From contig CM056742.1 of the NCBI GenBank assembly GCA_029851415.1, positions 51,128,954 to 51,192,953 on the forward strand: a stretch of DNA of 64,000 nt, written 5' to 3'. A model generated the notes under the pieces. That model was not told the origin of the DNA, searched no databases, and was given only the letters and a program-made list of their open reading frames with translations. Source of the stretch: Eretmocerus hayati (taxonomy: Eukaryota > Arthropoda > Insecta > Hymenoptera > Aphelinidae). Below, piece after piece: positions 1 to 11,112 of the stretch (its first letter is position 1; the number at the start of each line of letters is the position of its first letter). The translations under genes were made by a program, and so were the position numbers.

Positions 1-398
1 TGACCCTCTAACTTGAGACTACAACCACTTCGAAGCTCAAGAGTGTGCTTCCAATAGGTGTGGAACTATCTCCTGTTGATAAAGCGTGACTACTTTTTGA
101 AAAGAAAAAAAATTGACAATATTTCTCATCCTACGCCGACGCAGTCTGACCCATCTCATCTCTGCAAATGGCCATCTGATTCTCTATTGAAAAACGAAGA
201 AATCTAGATGAGGCCGGTCTATGTGCGTCGAATTATGCCGGATTGTCAAGCAAATCATCACTGCAATGACCTCCTCGAGTTATCTGGTGATGAGCCAATA
301 TACTTTCCAGCGCCATCAATAGTCAAAAGAGTGTACCTGTGTGTGTGGGTATAGCATTGCTCTTATGGGCATTCCCCGTTTTCTCTAGCTGTCCCACC
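1..398. other. Unassigned AT-rich flank
   Basis: No repeat partner within the window, no long inverted repeat and no coding-like frame was found here. It is the left flank of the large inverted-repeat element that begins near position 399. Confidence 0.4.
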
Positions 399-399
399 C

Positions 400-529
400 A
401 GTGTTGGCGGCGAGAGTGGAAAAAGTTCAGGTTTATTTTGCTCTCCGACTGCATCCAACAGTCAACTTCGCGTCACTCGGCTCGGGGGTCACATGAGTCA
501 GATTGCAGCCAACTGTTGATTTCGCAATT
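400..529 (+). repeat. Left TIR, outer part
   Basis: This segment matches the complement of 10735-10874, allowing a few small indels near position 420. It ends exactly where the AATT-flanked insertion begins, and the match resumes at 3125. Confidence 0.8.
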
Positions 530-1069
530 GAGGGGGTGGGTGGAAAAAGGGCCTAATTACAAAACGGCCATTTCGAGAAAAACGATAAAAACTAACTATA
601 TCATGCCCGTGGCATGATTCGATGCGCATACGTGGCTTATTTCAAAGGTTTTGGCATCCCCAAAACAACCGCACAGGAATTGGAAGGTAGCTGTCGATTT
701 TGAGAGGTATACAGCCATTCGAAAAAATGTAATTAGGCCTTTTTTCCCAATACTGGGTCAATTTTTGGGATAGTTGGTCCACTAAAAGTTGGATAACGTT
801 GCGAAATCGAGTTCAATGGCCTCCAAATTTCTTCAGTATATCTATGGGTATGTCACACAAGATATCCAATTGCGATTCAACGTCTTAATGCATTTTCATC
901 GATTCTGCACGTGAAAGATGGTTCCATTGAGTGTGTGAAACTGAGGTCACTCAATATTCACTTAGCAAGCATGAAGATACATTCTTTGAAGGCCAAAGAA
1001 CATGATTTGATAGCCAGAATTGGTAGAAAAGAGATATGGAGGTCATAAGAATTGTTTTAAAATTTTTTC

Positions 1070-1300
1070 GTAAAAAATTAGGCCCTTGTTACCAATACCC
1101 CACCACTTAGGCCCTTCATCCCGATATCAATAGTGGAGTTAGGCCCTTTTGAACGAGTTTTTCCGGTGACTTAGGCCCTTTTTATCAATACTGTTGCACT
1201 TAGGCCCTTTTTACCAGTACTTCTACGTTGAGGCTCTTTTTAACGATACCCTTGCACTTGGGCCCTTTTTTCGAACAAAATTTTCCTGTTGTTTGGGCTC
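1070..1300 (+). repeat. Degenerate TTAGGCCC-motif array
   Basis: About seven diverged units containing TTAGGCCCTTTTTACCA-like text follow each other at uneven spacing of roughly 30-45 bases. The same TTAGGCCCTTTTT motif forms the tips of the surrounding element and recurs at 2940-3110. Subterminal arrays like this are often transposase-binding regions; that role is inference here. Confidence 0.6.
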
Positions 1301-1574
1301 TTTTAGAAAATCTTCGAGGTCTTGGTGACTTTGTGGGTACCTCTCTCTGCAGTGATAAGACCCTTTTACGTAGTCACATTCGTGCTGAGATTCGATTCCT
1401 AAACAAAACTCTCTTCCGGAGTCTCATTGTTATAATCTTCTGAGGGGAATTCGAAGGTGTCTAGTTTCCCCAGTCAAACAACGATAAGATGAAGAATCCA
1501 ATCTGTCGGAGTTATGATTTTCCAAAAACTAGCTATGTATGAAGAAATCGTGCCCGTGAAATATACTTACGCTG

Positions 1575-1906
1575 ACAAGGGGAGTCCGGAGGGTCCGGGT
1601 CACCAAATCTCACCAAACTTTTTCCACAGGCTCGTACCACCTAGAACATGGAGAATCCAGAGTAACTCCATCAAATGGGCTTTCATTTCAGAGCTACAAG
1701 CAGAAACGCTAGCATTGCCAGTATACCCATATATATATCACTTTGACATGGGCCTATATGGGCAATTCTTACGTTTTTGCTTGTAGCTCTGGACAGAAGG
1801 CCCATTTGAGGGAGTCACTCTGGATTCTCCATTTTCTAGGTGGTACGAGACTGTGAAAAAAGTTTAGTGAGGTATGATGACCCGGACCCTCCGAACTCCC
1901 GTTGCG
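1575..1906. mobile_element. Palindromic foldback MITE nested in the AATT element
   Basis: The left arm begins GGAGTCCGGAGGGTCCGGGT near 1580, and its complement ends near 1900. The arms pair through CTCGTACCACCTAGAA and the GAGCTACAAGCA stretch down to a small centre near 1735. The arms differ by scattered substitutions, so the copy is not recent. No coding capacity. A target duplication was not resolved. Confidence 0.75.
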
Positions 1907-3124
1907 AGTCCGATTTTCGGGCGCCACAGTGAATGGGGCCCAATCAATTTCTTACTTGATCCCGTTTCTTGAACCTACTTTAGCCTATCTTACTCCATTT
2001 GAGCCTACCAGATGATCCTGAAGGTTGGGGACGAAACTGACCACGGATTCGGATTCTACATAAAAAAATACACGAAAAACACATGTTCACGTCTTGGGAA
2101 CGATCCGACTCAAAATTCGCATTCTTGGCGTTCATTGGAGGAGCCGCGGGTTCACGGACTCGATACCTTGGAGTTTTTCATTTTTTGGACCAGCTAGATC
2201 TCGTGATCTAACGCGTCAAACCGACTTCCTCGAGTGACCATTCTGAAGTGAGTTACACCAGGCGGCTATCAATTGAAATTACTTTTAGAGACATCAGAGG
2301 ACGCTCATGCACAAGAGATGCAAATACTGGATTGAAATTTGTTTCAAAGATAATTTTTGCATTTTTGACCACTTTCCACCGCCAAGACTGATAGTTTTCG
2401 AAACCGTTTTCGCTGTAACATGACCCGGCAAACACGATGAAGTGGTTGACTAACGTCTTGATTACAGGTAACATGGTTAGAAATCAATTCTTATGATTTA
2501 TCAATTTTCTTAGAGGCCTCAATCACAGGTTGCCGATATAAGAATACTGCTCTCCCATTTGTCCGAGTTCCGAAGATATGTTGAAAAAAAATCAGGTTGT
2601 TTCATTGAAATCCATCGGAACACGATTTTACTAATGGAACGCCGATTTTCAACTTTTTTGGAGGATTACTTAAAACACCGTATGACACAGAGATGACCTT
2701 GGGACGTTAGAAAGCTCTTTCCACACTCAAAGCTTATGAAATAGTGAGGTCATGCTTTTCTCTTCAAAATGATTGGCGAACTATTCGTGTCCAATGGTGC
2801 AGCATCGTAGTAAGGCGATTCGTTCTTACCCATCAAAACTGTAGAACTAGCTGTCCAAGGAGTCTAGCCGGGTCTAACTGCCTTCAGATAATAGACAGAG
2901 GATCTAACTCTCATCATACAATCGATAAAAGGACGTAACTCCCATCATATAATCGACAAAAGGGCCTAAGTGCACTTAGGCCCTTTTTCTGATCTATGGG
3001 GTTTTCGAAGTTTATGAAAAAACAACTTTCATGGGGTGATAGATCATGGTTCAAGGATTGAAAAAAGCGGTAGGCCGGAAAAAGGGCCTAAGTGCACTTA
3101 GGCCCTTTTTCCACCCACCCCCTC

Positions 3125-3697
3125 AATTATTAGTCTATTATTGTATTTGATTGATTTTAGTAATCAGTGGAAGCCTAACTGTGTTAACTCATTGATCGCG
3201 CCGATCAATCAATATGCACACGCGTGCACGTCCCACTGAACGCAGGTTATTCACACGTGCGACGGGGAGATAAGTAAATTTTTGCTATACCTCCTCGTGT
3301 AATATTGGAATTATTATGTTGATGAATGAATTTATCGTTCTTTCGAGCCACATATGTTGAATTGCGTTCTTCGTGGCTCTACTTTCGTATCAGTGGCTGC
3401 ATCACGAAGGAATTTTTCAATTTTTAATTTTGGATTCTTTAATCTATTATTGAAAGATTGGCCGAAAGAACGATGATTTCATTCATTGAATGTAATTCAG
3501 CAAATCGAGCGAAAGAGTCAATATATCAATGAGATCCACCTTATCGATATAATTCTAATATTATATTTTTATGTTGAGTTGTTGTTATTATTTATTTGCG
3601 GTGCGATAATTGTTGCTTGCCATGCAACTCGATAAATTCGGCCCTACAATCGATACCCATCGAAAGCTTGTGGAATATTTTTACATAAATTTCCACC
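3125..3697 (+). repeat. Left TIR, inner part
   Basis: This is the near-identical complement of 10160-10735, running from the AATT duplication to about 3697. It contains an internal hairpin: AATGAATTTATCGTTCTTTCG near 3338 pairs with its complement near 3470. The alternating purine-pyrimidine stretch around CACACGCGTGCACG (3220) is also conserved in the right copy. Confidence 0.85.
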
Positions 3698-3767
3698 CAA
3701 GAACGTGATTTGAGATAGTTTAATCCACGGGATTCGGCTTTTTCGCAGATTTGTAATCATCATTATA

Positions 3768-4885
3768 CAGTACCCGTCAAAATTGATGGATCATGCATAG
3801 TCTCAGTCAATCAGCGATAACTCTGGCCCATTCGGTCGTAAGAGAATTTTGAAAAGAGGAAATTGAAGATCAGGAAAAAACCTATCGATTTATGGGTTTG
3901 AAAAAATTTTTTCATTTTTCTTATGGGATCAGGTGACGAAAGAAAATTTTTTTTTATTGGGTCGTAAGTGGCGACGGAAGGATGTTTTGTTTCTCTTCAA
4001 TCAAACACCTGTAATTTTGACGCGCATTATCCGATCGTAAAAATCTCAACGGTATTTTGTAACTCTTATCAAGACCTTTCAATTCCTCTTTTCAAAGTTT
4101 TCTCTACGATTTTTCCCGTCCGACTGGCGAGCTTTAGAAGAAAACTTTTCTAAACATGTGTTCTTACGGAGGCATGGAAGCTCTCGCCGACTTGATTTCT
4201 CAATGCTCGTGGTCAATGCAGAAAGTCATCTATAAAATTTTTGTCAGTCATGATTTCGACGTAAAATTTTCTGATCTTTCAGAATATGCTATCAGATTGC
4301 CAGTTTAATGAGCCCCAAATGTCTTCTTCCATCTTGAACAGATACTTGATTTTTGTCTTGTTCAAGACAAAAAAAACATTCAGGACTCATTAAACTGGTA
4401 ATGTGATGGCATATTTTGGAAGATCAGAAAATTTTACGTCGAAATCATGTCTGACAAAACTTTTTTAGGTGAGTTTTCACGAGCATTGAGAAATCAAGTC
4501 GGTGAGAGCTTTCATGCCTCCGTAAGAACACATGTTTAGAAAAGTTTTCATCTAAGGCTCACCAGTCGGACGGGAAAAATCGTAGAGAAAACTTTGAAAA
4601 GAGGAATTGAAAGATCTTGAAAAGAGCTACAAAATACCGTTAAGATTTTTACGATCGGATGATGCGCGTCAAAATTACAGGTGTTCGATTGAAGAGAAAA
4701 AAAAATTTTCTTTCGTCACCCGATCCCATAAGAAAAATGAAAAAATTTTTTTCAAACCCATAAATCGATAGGTTTTTCCCTGATCTTCAAATTCCTTTTT
4801 TCAAAATTTTTCTACGACCAAATGGGCCAGAGTAATCAGTAATTGACTGAGACTATGCATGATCCATATATTTGGACGGGTACTG
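3768..4885. mobile_element. Palindromic TA/CAGT-ended element (Tc1/mariner-like tips)
   Basis: The tips read CAGTACCCGTC at 3768 and GACGGGTACTG ending at 4885, each bordered by TA (3766-3767 and 4886-4887). The arms are inverted copies over about 500 bp each and meet near 4350. A TA target and a CAGT tip are typical of Tc1/mariner elements, but no transposase is present, so this is a foldback or MITE type. A diverged relative lies at 9115-10115. Confidence 0.8.
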
Positions 4886-4887
4886 TA

Positions 4888-5456
4888 GAAGTGAGGAAAT
4901 TAACGAACATCTAGTCTATAGATACTCAAGCAGCTTTGAAGAAAAGATCATTTGTTATCTCATCGAATGCTTGGGAATATGGAGCTGAACAATTTATGTG
5001 ATGAGTAGTTCTGACAGCCCCAGGTTTTGAATAGATGAGAGAAAAAGGAAACCTCGGTATCAAAAAGAGGGAAAAGGCGTTGCTAACGAGATCAGTTGAA
5101 TGATTCCTCATATCAAAACGTGCCTATTTGTGGTCCTGGATGACTCAAATTCAGTCATCATTTTTTCACTCTGATCAATACTGCATTCCAAGAATCTTCA
5201 CTCACGGGAAAATTATTGGAATCATCAATGTAAGAGGATGATGATATCTCATTTTTCACTTGGAGCTGTATTTCATTCTAAAAACCTTGACTCACAGAGA
5301 TTCAGCTCTAACCAATTTGGTCCTCCCGCCCAGATCTTTCTCTCTAATCTTTTCACTCGAATCCATCTTTCGTTCTGAAATCTCCTTCCTTGATTTCTTC
5401 ACTCAAATTCATTCTTTATTCTAAAAATCTTGACTCACGAGGATTCAGTTTTAAGC
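4888..5456. other. Unassigned spacer
   Basis: No inverted repeat, tandem array or coding-like frame was found. Short diverged direct repetitions of a phrase like TTTCACTC..AATTCATTCT occur between about 5160 and 5450. Confidence 0.35.
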
Positions 5457-6663
5457 AATATATGATGGGAGGAACGGCCGAATTGCGAGGCATTCCTTAT
5501 CGAAGCGAGATTTCTTGACAGAGCTTCCGTCACTCTGATTGTCTGGGGAACATACATCCCCTATAGAGTCACAGAGCCATCGGGAAGATATCAAGAACCC
5601 AACTTCAATATCATTAATAATCTCAAATGCAGAGCTGATGGTAGTTTCCATCCTTGTCTCTACACCGTACTGAATTATTTAAACTGTGAAAAAGATGTGT
5701 GATATTAAGTGTGTGTTTCGCCCTGGTCTCTCTCTTGGGCTCGTCAGTGAGACGAAGAGAGACCTGTCTCAGACACTATTGTGAATCGGGTGGATTGACA
5801 TCAGGTTAAAGAATGGTTAACATCGACATTTTTGTAAAACAACCATAAATTAAGGTTGCCATCTAGTGATAAAGACACGAAGCAGATGTTAAGCTTCGAG
5901 TGGTAAACGACTTCATACGGCCTCATGTCGTTTGGTGAAATAATGAAAATTATACCCTCGCTATGTTTCAATATATGATGGGAGGAACGGCCGAATTGCG
6001 AGGCATTCCTTATCGAAGCGAGATTTCTTGACAGAGCTTCCGTCACTCTGATTGTCTGGGGAACATACATCCCCTATAGAGCCACAGAGCCATCGGGGAG
6101 ATATCAAGAACCCAACTTCAATATCATCAATAGTCTCAAAGGTATAATTTTCTCAGGGTATAATTTTCATTATTTCACCAAACGACATGAGGCCGTATAA
6201 AGTCGTTTACTACTCAAAGCTTATCATCTGCTTCGTGTCTTTATCACTAGATGGCAACCTTAATTTATGGTTGTTTTACAAAAATTTCTATGTTAACCAT
6301 TCTTCAACCTGATGTCAATCCACCCGATTTACAATAGTGTCTGAGACAGGTCTCTCTTTGTCTCACTGACGAGCCCAAGAGAGAGACCAGGGCGAAACAC
6401 GCACTTAATATCACACATCTTTTTCACAGTTTAAATAATTCAGTACGGTGTAGAGACAAGGATGGAAACTACCATCAGCTCTGCATTTGAGACTATTAAT
6501 GATATTGAAGTTGGGTTCTTGATATCTTCCCGATGGCTCTGTGGTTCTATAGGGGATGCATGTTCCCCAGACAATCAGAGTGACGGAAGCTCTGTCAAGA
6601 AATCTAGCTTCGATAAGGAATGCCTCGCAATTCGGCCGTTCCTCCCATCATATATTGAAACAT
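5457..6663. repeat. Inverted pair plus extra direct copy of a ~515-bp segment
   Basis: A segment from 5457 to about 5970 is followed directly by a second, partial direct copy (about 5971-6141), then by a full inverted copy running to about 6663. The shared edge is CAATATATGATGGGAGGAAC. The direct and inverted copies are nearly identical, with a few substitutions. The arrangement suggests inversion-duplication or template switching rather than a simple foldback. It lies inside the large 399-10875 element. Confidence 0.8.
5466..5702 (+). pseudogene. Coding-like frame, unrecognised (78 codons)
   Basis: This frame is open from just after a TGA (5463) to a TGA at 5700, and has no start near its left edge. 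Its translation has a protein-like mix, including VTLIVWGTYIPYR and an end with three cysteines (CRADGSFHPC). The extra direct copy at 5971-6141 keeps the same frame with few changes. The opposite strand is also open over most of the segment, so chance is a real alternative. I do not recognise a family. It could be an exon remnant captured by the large element. Confidence 0.22.
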
Positions 6664-6771
6664 AGCGAGGGTATAATTTTCAGTTTTAAGCAATTTTTCT
6701 CTCTCGCCCAGATCTTTCGATTGTAGGTCGCACTTTTTTCCCATGATAATCATTGAAGAACAAGAAGGAAA

Positions 6772-6820
6772 ATTTATGGCGTCCATCGTTGAAAGCGCAA
6801 CTTTCAACGTATCTACGCCA
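6772..6820. repeat. Short hairpin repeat, copy 1
   Basis: The core GTTGAAAGCGCAACTTTCAAC folds on itself. The same phrase ATTTATGGC..CCATCGTTGAAAGCGC recurs at 49577-49628, where the hairpin is longer. Confidence 0.55.
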
Positions 6821-7248
6821 CGCGTAGATGATCAAACGCATCTTCAAGTGGACACTTACCTTGCATATGTAATTTCAAAAAAATTGATCATTGAGCTGGG
6901 GAGGAACCGTTGACGAAGAAAATAACATCGCACAGGCACTCATACTAACAGACACTGACAATGGCCCTCAAAGATATAGAAAATTGCTCAAATCTTTGGG
7001 AATCATAATTTCACAAGAACTGCTTTACTGTGGAGCAGTAGAACAAGAAGTATCCGAATCCCTCATTCCGCATATTTTGCCTAATTTTGATCTGAGTGAT
7101 ACTTTTTTATGTAATGAAATGTCATGTGTGCAAAGTACGTCCCGTGCTGGAAAGTTTGAAGCAAGGTGCAGCTCAAATTCTCAAGCCTGATGGCTTGGAA
7201 AGTCGTTGGGATGAGGGTCCTACACATAGTTTGTATTTAGATTCATAG
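6780..7248 (+). pseudogene. Frameshifted coding-like remnant, unrecognised
   Basis: Three frames look protein-like in succession. The first, about 6800-6915, includes THLQVDTYLAYVISKKLIIE and ends in TGA. The second covers about 6893-7190 (SLGIIISQELLYC). The third, about 7110-7248, contains a C-x2-C pair (CHVCKVRPVLESLKQG) and ends in TAG. The last switch sits at a run of T near 7106, as expected from a one-base indel. The start of the first frame overlaps the hairpin at 6772-6820, which weakens it. No family is recognised; it may be cargo of the surrounding element. Confidence 0.25.
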
Positions 7249-7343
7249 GCGTTTTTTTATGTACAAAATACGCTGCTAAAAGTAATTAGCAGAATGCTTT
7301 CTCACGGCGTTATATGGTAATAATCATAACGAATAAGAAAGTC
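7249..7343. other. Unassigned spacer
   Basis: Short stretch with nothing recognised. Confidence 0.3.
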
Positions 7344-7550
7344 CCGTCAAATTGAGTAATTTTGATACCCGTGGAATGACTTTGGTACATCCTCAAAAGG
7401 CTTGTCCTGCGTTCCAGGAGCAACAAATAGGATTCCATAGTACCAGGATTGATATTAGAATTTGATTGGAGTGCTGTGAAATTGAGTGAGTTGCTCCCGG
7501 AGCGTTGTGCAAGACTTTTGAAGGTGTACCAAAGTTACTCAATTTGACGG
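7344..7550. mobile_element. Small MITE, CCGTCAA..GTAACTTTGG tip family
   Basis: The tips are CCGTCAAATTGAGTAATTTTG at the left and the complement of CCGTCAAATTGAGTAACTTTGG at the right. A second inner pair (GTTCCAGGAGCAAC and GTTGCTCCCGGAGC-like text) also faces inward. The tip matches that of the 1-kb element at 37319-38318, so both belong to one group. No clear target duplication. Confidence 0.65.
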
Positions 7551-7560
7551 TATTCTATAC

Positions 7561-8530
7561 TTTGAGTTATTCTTTTGAGGAAGCATTTCAGAAAGATCTG
7601 GGTCATCTAAAAGCAGGGGTTTCTAACAATATCTATCGTTTTGTTGAGATGAAATTTCGATATCGATGGTTCAAAGATGATTAAACTGGATAACTTGGTT
7701 GAAATTCTCTATTCGCGAAACAAAAACTCCATTTGGATAATGTTCTACGGATTTCAAGGAAATTTTGTATCAACCAATTGATTCAGAATGGCGTATAAGT
7801 AAGTCTTTAGGTCATTAAGATTGAGATAAATGAGTGGTGAAGGATGATACGAGGATAAAATGAGTATTCAGAAAAATTTCCCATTATTTTTTGAGTTATT
7901 CCTTAGAGAAAGCTTTTTAGAGCGGTTTGGCCCATAGTCTGAGGTTTTCTGGATGATATCTATTGTTTGGTTGAGACGGGATTTGGATGCAGTGGGTTTG
8001 AAAAGGGTTAAAATGAAATTTTTGGTGAAAATTTTGATTTTTCCGAAAATTTGAGACCTGTACAGATTGAATAAAATGTCGGTATTAACCAATCGATAGA
8101 TCATGCAGAAAAAATCATAGTTCAGGTGACTCAATCCGTGGTGAGATCGTCTTAGAAAAAGATATTTATGTATTAAGAGTCGAAATTTGAGCACTTTTGC
8201 TTGAAAAAGCCCATGGATCAAATTTGAGTGGGAGTCGAAAGCTGCTAAATCACTGGGCTCTCAGAAATTTGATTCTGTACAACCTGTAGAAAGCCAAAAG
8301 TTGATACGGTGAACAGTAAAAGAAAAAGCGTGTCCGGTATAAAACAAGACACACACACACACACACACACACACACTTACACACAAACACGGACAAAGGG
8401 GTGCAAAGATGAGTCTCTTGCAGATTTGGAAGGACATAAGGAGGAAAACTGTTACCTACAATTGATGGGTTTTGGCGAGAGAAAGAGAATGGTCGAAGGC
8501 TTTTTTAGATGAAAGGAATTTTGTTGAAGA
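7561..8530 (+). repeat. Dispersed repeat with internal CA microsatellite, copies 1a and 1b
   Basis: A unit starting GAGTTATTC occurs as a partial copy (7561-7875) followed by a fuller copy (7887-8530). The fuller copy aligns with 36750-38420, sharing the phrases TCGGTATTAACCAATCGAT, the CA tract, and GGTTTTGGCGAGAGAAAGAG (at 8468; similar at 38337). No coding frame persists between copies. The repeat's ends and class are unknown. Confidence 0.7.
8349..8376 (+). repeat. (AC)14 microsatellite
   Basis: Uninterrupted AC dinucleotides inside the dispersed repeat. The related copy at 37220 has an interrupted CA/CATA tract at the same place, so the tract belongs to the repeat. Confidence 0.95.
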
Positions 8531-9112
8531 TTTTTGTTTTACAGAGATTGATCATTCCTATTCATCATCTCCAGGCGCGCTCTCATTAACTGCACGAAAA
8601 AAACTTTACATAAACGTTCGACATGGTTAGTAAAGTAATTTGAATTTGGTTTCGAAGACAACTGCTTGAATGAAAATTGCTCGATATCCGAGACAGTTGA
8701 ATAGTATAACTATAGCAAAGATGCACGAGAATATATCTCGTAATTTTGTATATTTGGCATCACATGTCGCGAGTAACACTCATCATCGAATGCAGAGGAC
8801 AGTATAAGCACAAAAAAGCACTGCACTGATCGACCTCCAAATATGACGCGCTTTGGTTCATTTGCAAGCTTTGCCTACCCCCTTTTTGAATACTTTGAGC
8901 TAAACTGGTAGATTTTGACGGAGTGATAAACGAGCTTGAAAAAAGACTATAGGGGCCAGTTAAGCACACTACTCTTTTCTTAGTAATATGAGCGGATAAT
9001 TCGTGAATATCGAATTTCGCAATTCTGCAGGAGGTAATTTGTAACACGTCCACTGCAATGGGCCCCACCAGTGGGGCCCACAATTTTCCAATTTCTATTC
9101 TTTGTTCATTCA
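8531..9112. other. Spacer with relic of the splice-donor-tipped element family
   Basis: Positions 8925-9045 resemble an internal part of the 18703-19493 and 56062-56836 elements (compare AACGAGCTTGAAAAAAGAC and AATATGAGCG..AATTCTGCA). The open minus-strand frame here (8760-9122) crosses this relic and is not supported as a gene. A short GTGGGGCCC hairpin lies at 9058-9081. Confidence 0.45.
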
Positions 9113-9114
9113 TA

Positions 9115-10115
9115 CAGTACAATTCATAAATGATGGATCATGTACGGTCTAACTGAAACAGTGATATTTTTAATATACTTCGTTGTACGAAAATTTTGAA
9201 AAAAGTAGTCAACGATGAAAATCTAAAAAATTTCTCCTTCAATCAATCACCCACATCTTTGGCGGGAGTAACCCGATCACAAAAATACTCAAAGGGATTT
9301 TGTAGACATTTTCAAAATTTACAATTTTCTCTCTTAAAAGTTCTCACTACGACCTTTCTTGACCGAGTAACGAGCTTGGGAAGAAAACTTTGTATTGCAT
9401 AGACTGCTTACGGAAATACCGAAGCTGCCTACTGTTTTATTCCCTCTAGCGCCATTCAGGTGCAAATTTTCACCAAAAAAATATCATGGCACATGATTCT
9501 GGCGTAAAATGATCTCATCTTTCAGAAATGTTTTCAGATTTTGCCTTGAATGCGATCTACAGGAACAAAACATGAATAATTCCATTTTCCCAATAAAACT
9601 TGAGAAATCGGGGTTGCCTCGAATGCGAGACAAAGTTTGATGAAATATTCTGAGAGCAGAGATTATTTTACGTCAAAATCATGTACCATGATATTTTTTT
9701 GATAAATCTTTGCACTAGAATAGAGCAAGGCGAGACGAAACAAGCGCCAGCCGCAGTATCTCCGTGAGCAGTCCATGTAATACAACATTTCCTTTCCAAG
9801 CTCATTACTCGGGCAGGAAATGTCGTAGAGAAAATTTAAAAGAAAAAATTGTAGATTTTGAGAAGGTCTATTAGATCCTGTGAGTATTTTTGTGGCCGGA
9901 TCATTCCAGCCAAAGTTGTAGGTGATTGTTGAAGGAGAAACTTTTTAGATTTTCATCGTTAACCACGGGCACTCAGAAAAGACGCAAGGAATGTTTTAAA
10001 CACATGAATCAATAGATTTTCTTGTGATCTTTAAGATGCTTTTTTTCAAGATTTCCTTATGATCAAGTATATTGAGAAGATCACTGTTTTAGTGAGACCC
10101 TGCTTGATGTATTTG
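9115..10115. mobile_element. Diverged palindromic CAGT-ended element, copy 2
   Basis: It begins CAGTAC after TA (9113-9114) and continues with ATGGATCATGTA as in the 3768-4885 element. Its arms pair across a centre near 9600 (for example CTGCTTACGGA at 9398 with its complement near 9768). The right tip has decayed and no final CAGT is visible. The family relation is clear; the exact right end is a guess. Confidence 0.65.
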
Positions 10116-10159
10116 CAGAAAAAATATTCTCAAGGCCATTTTCATTGGCGTTTTGGTTG

Positions 10160-10874
10160 GTCAATGGAGAAAATTTATGTAAAAATATTCCACAAGCTTT
10201 CGATGGGTATCGATTGTAGGGCCGAACATTGAATTTATCGAGTTGCCCAGCAAGCAACAATTATCGTACCGCAAATGAATAATAACAACAACTCAACATA
10301 AAACTATAATATTAGAATTATATCGATAAGGTGGATCTCATTGATATATTTCGCTCGATTTGCTGAATTACATTCAATGAATGAATTTATCGTTCTTTCG
10401 GCCAATCTTTCAATAATAGATTAAAGAATCCAAAATTAAAAATTGAAAAATTCCTTCGTGATGCAGCCACTGATACGAAAGTAGAGCCACGAAGAACGCA
10501 ATTCAACATATGTGGCTCGAAAGAACGATAAATTCATTCATCAACATAATAATTCCAATATTACACGAGGAGGTATAGCAAAAATTTACTTATCTCCCCG
10601 TCGCACGTGTGAATAACCTGCGTTCAGTGGGACGTGCACGCGTGTGCATATTGATTGATCGGCGCGATCAATGAGTTAACACAGTTAGGCTTCCACTGAT
10701 TACTAAAATCAATCAAATATAGACTGATAATTGCGAAATCAACAGTTGGCTGCAATCTGACTCATGTGACCCCCGAGCCGAGCGACGCGAAGTGGACTGT
10801 TGGATGCAGTCGGAGAGCAAAATAAACCTGAACATAGCTGTTAGGTAGGTGTTTCCACTCTCGCCGCCAACACT
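10160..10874 (-). repeat. Right TIR of the large element
   Basis: Continuous inverted counterpart of 400-529 plus 3125-3697. Because it lacks the 2.6-kb insertion it serves as the empty-site reference, with AATT once near 10736. The inner edge is near AAATTTATGTAAAAATATTC. Confidence 0.85.
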
Positions 10875-10953
10875 AACGGACGCCGTTTCGTGAAAATCGA
10901 TCACGCGAGTGGATTCGAGTTCTAGATACTGATAACTCAAGAGTATGCGAAAC

Positions 10954-11112
10954 CCGAGTGATGTGCGATCAAAAAAGATTTCCAAATCTTTTTCCTCGCA
11001 AATCTCCGCGTTTCATGGACCTGCTCAACTACGCGGTCCCCAAGGATCAAGTGTATATTCTTACATATCGTTTCTCAACATAGCCTGTATATTGGCAACG
11101 CTAACCTCATAG
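10954..11112 (+). pseudogene. Possible reverse transcriptase relic
   Basis: This 52-codon open stretch ends in TAG. It contains RGPQGSS followed by a hydrophobic stretch (YSYISFLNIACILATL). That weakly resembles the G-x-PQG-S..LF-N-x-Y core of non-LTR reverse transcriptases, but no catalytic Y-x-DD follows in frame. It could equally be chance. It sits just outside the right TIR of the large element. Confidence 0.15.

Larger units (their letters stand above)
530..3124. mobile_element. 2.6-kb TIR element, AATT target duplication
   Basis: The element starts GAGGGGGTGGGTGGAAAAAG at 530 and ends with the inverted copy at 3124. AATT lies directly on both sides (526-529 and 3125-3128). The right TIR of the host element (near 10735) keeps the unoccupied site with a single AATT, so the boundaries are read directly. 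The interior has an array of TTAGGCCC-containing units, a nested palindromic element and two perfect GGGCCTAAGTGCACTTAGGCCC-type palindromes near the right end. No transposase frame is visible, so it looks non-autonomous. Superfamily not recognised. Confidence 0.85.
399..10875. mobile_element. Large composite element with ~0.7-kb terminal inverted repeats
   Basis: The outer ends are inverted copies: the left reads AGTGTTGGCGGCGAGAGTGG from 400, and the right reads its complement ending at 10874. The left TIR is split (400-529 plus 3125-3697) by a later insertion; the right TIR is continuous (10160-10874). Without that insertion the element is about 7.9 kb, with an interior of about 6.5 kb. 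The interior carries two CAGT-ended palindromic elements, a duplicated inverted segment, coding-like debris, a small MITE and a dispersed CA-containing repeat. No matching target duplication was seen at the tips. Class is unresolved: the tip loosely resembles hAT ends, while long TIRs starting with AG also occur in Maverick/Polinton elements. No recognisable transposase, integrase or polymerase was found. Confidence 0.6.

Noticed and set aside
8760..9122. 120-codon minus-strand frame
   Set aside because: It crosses a relic of a dispersed element family and has no recognisable domain.
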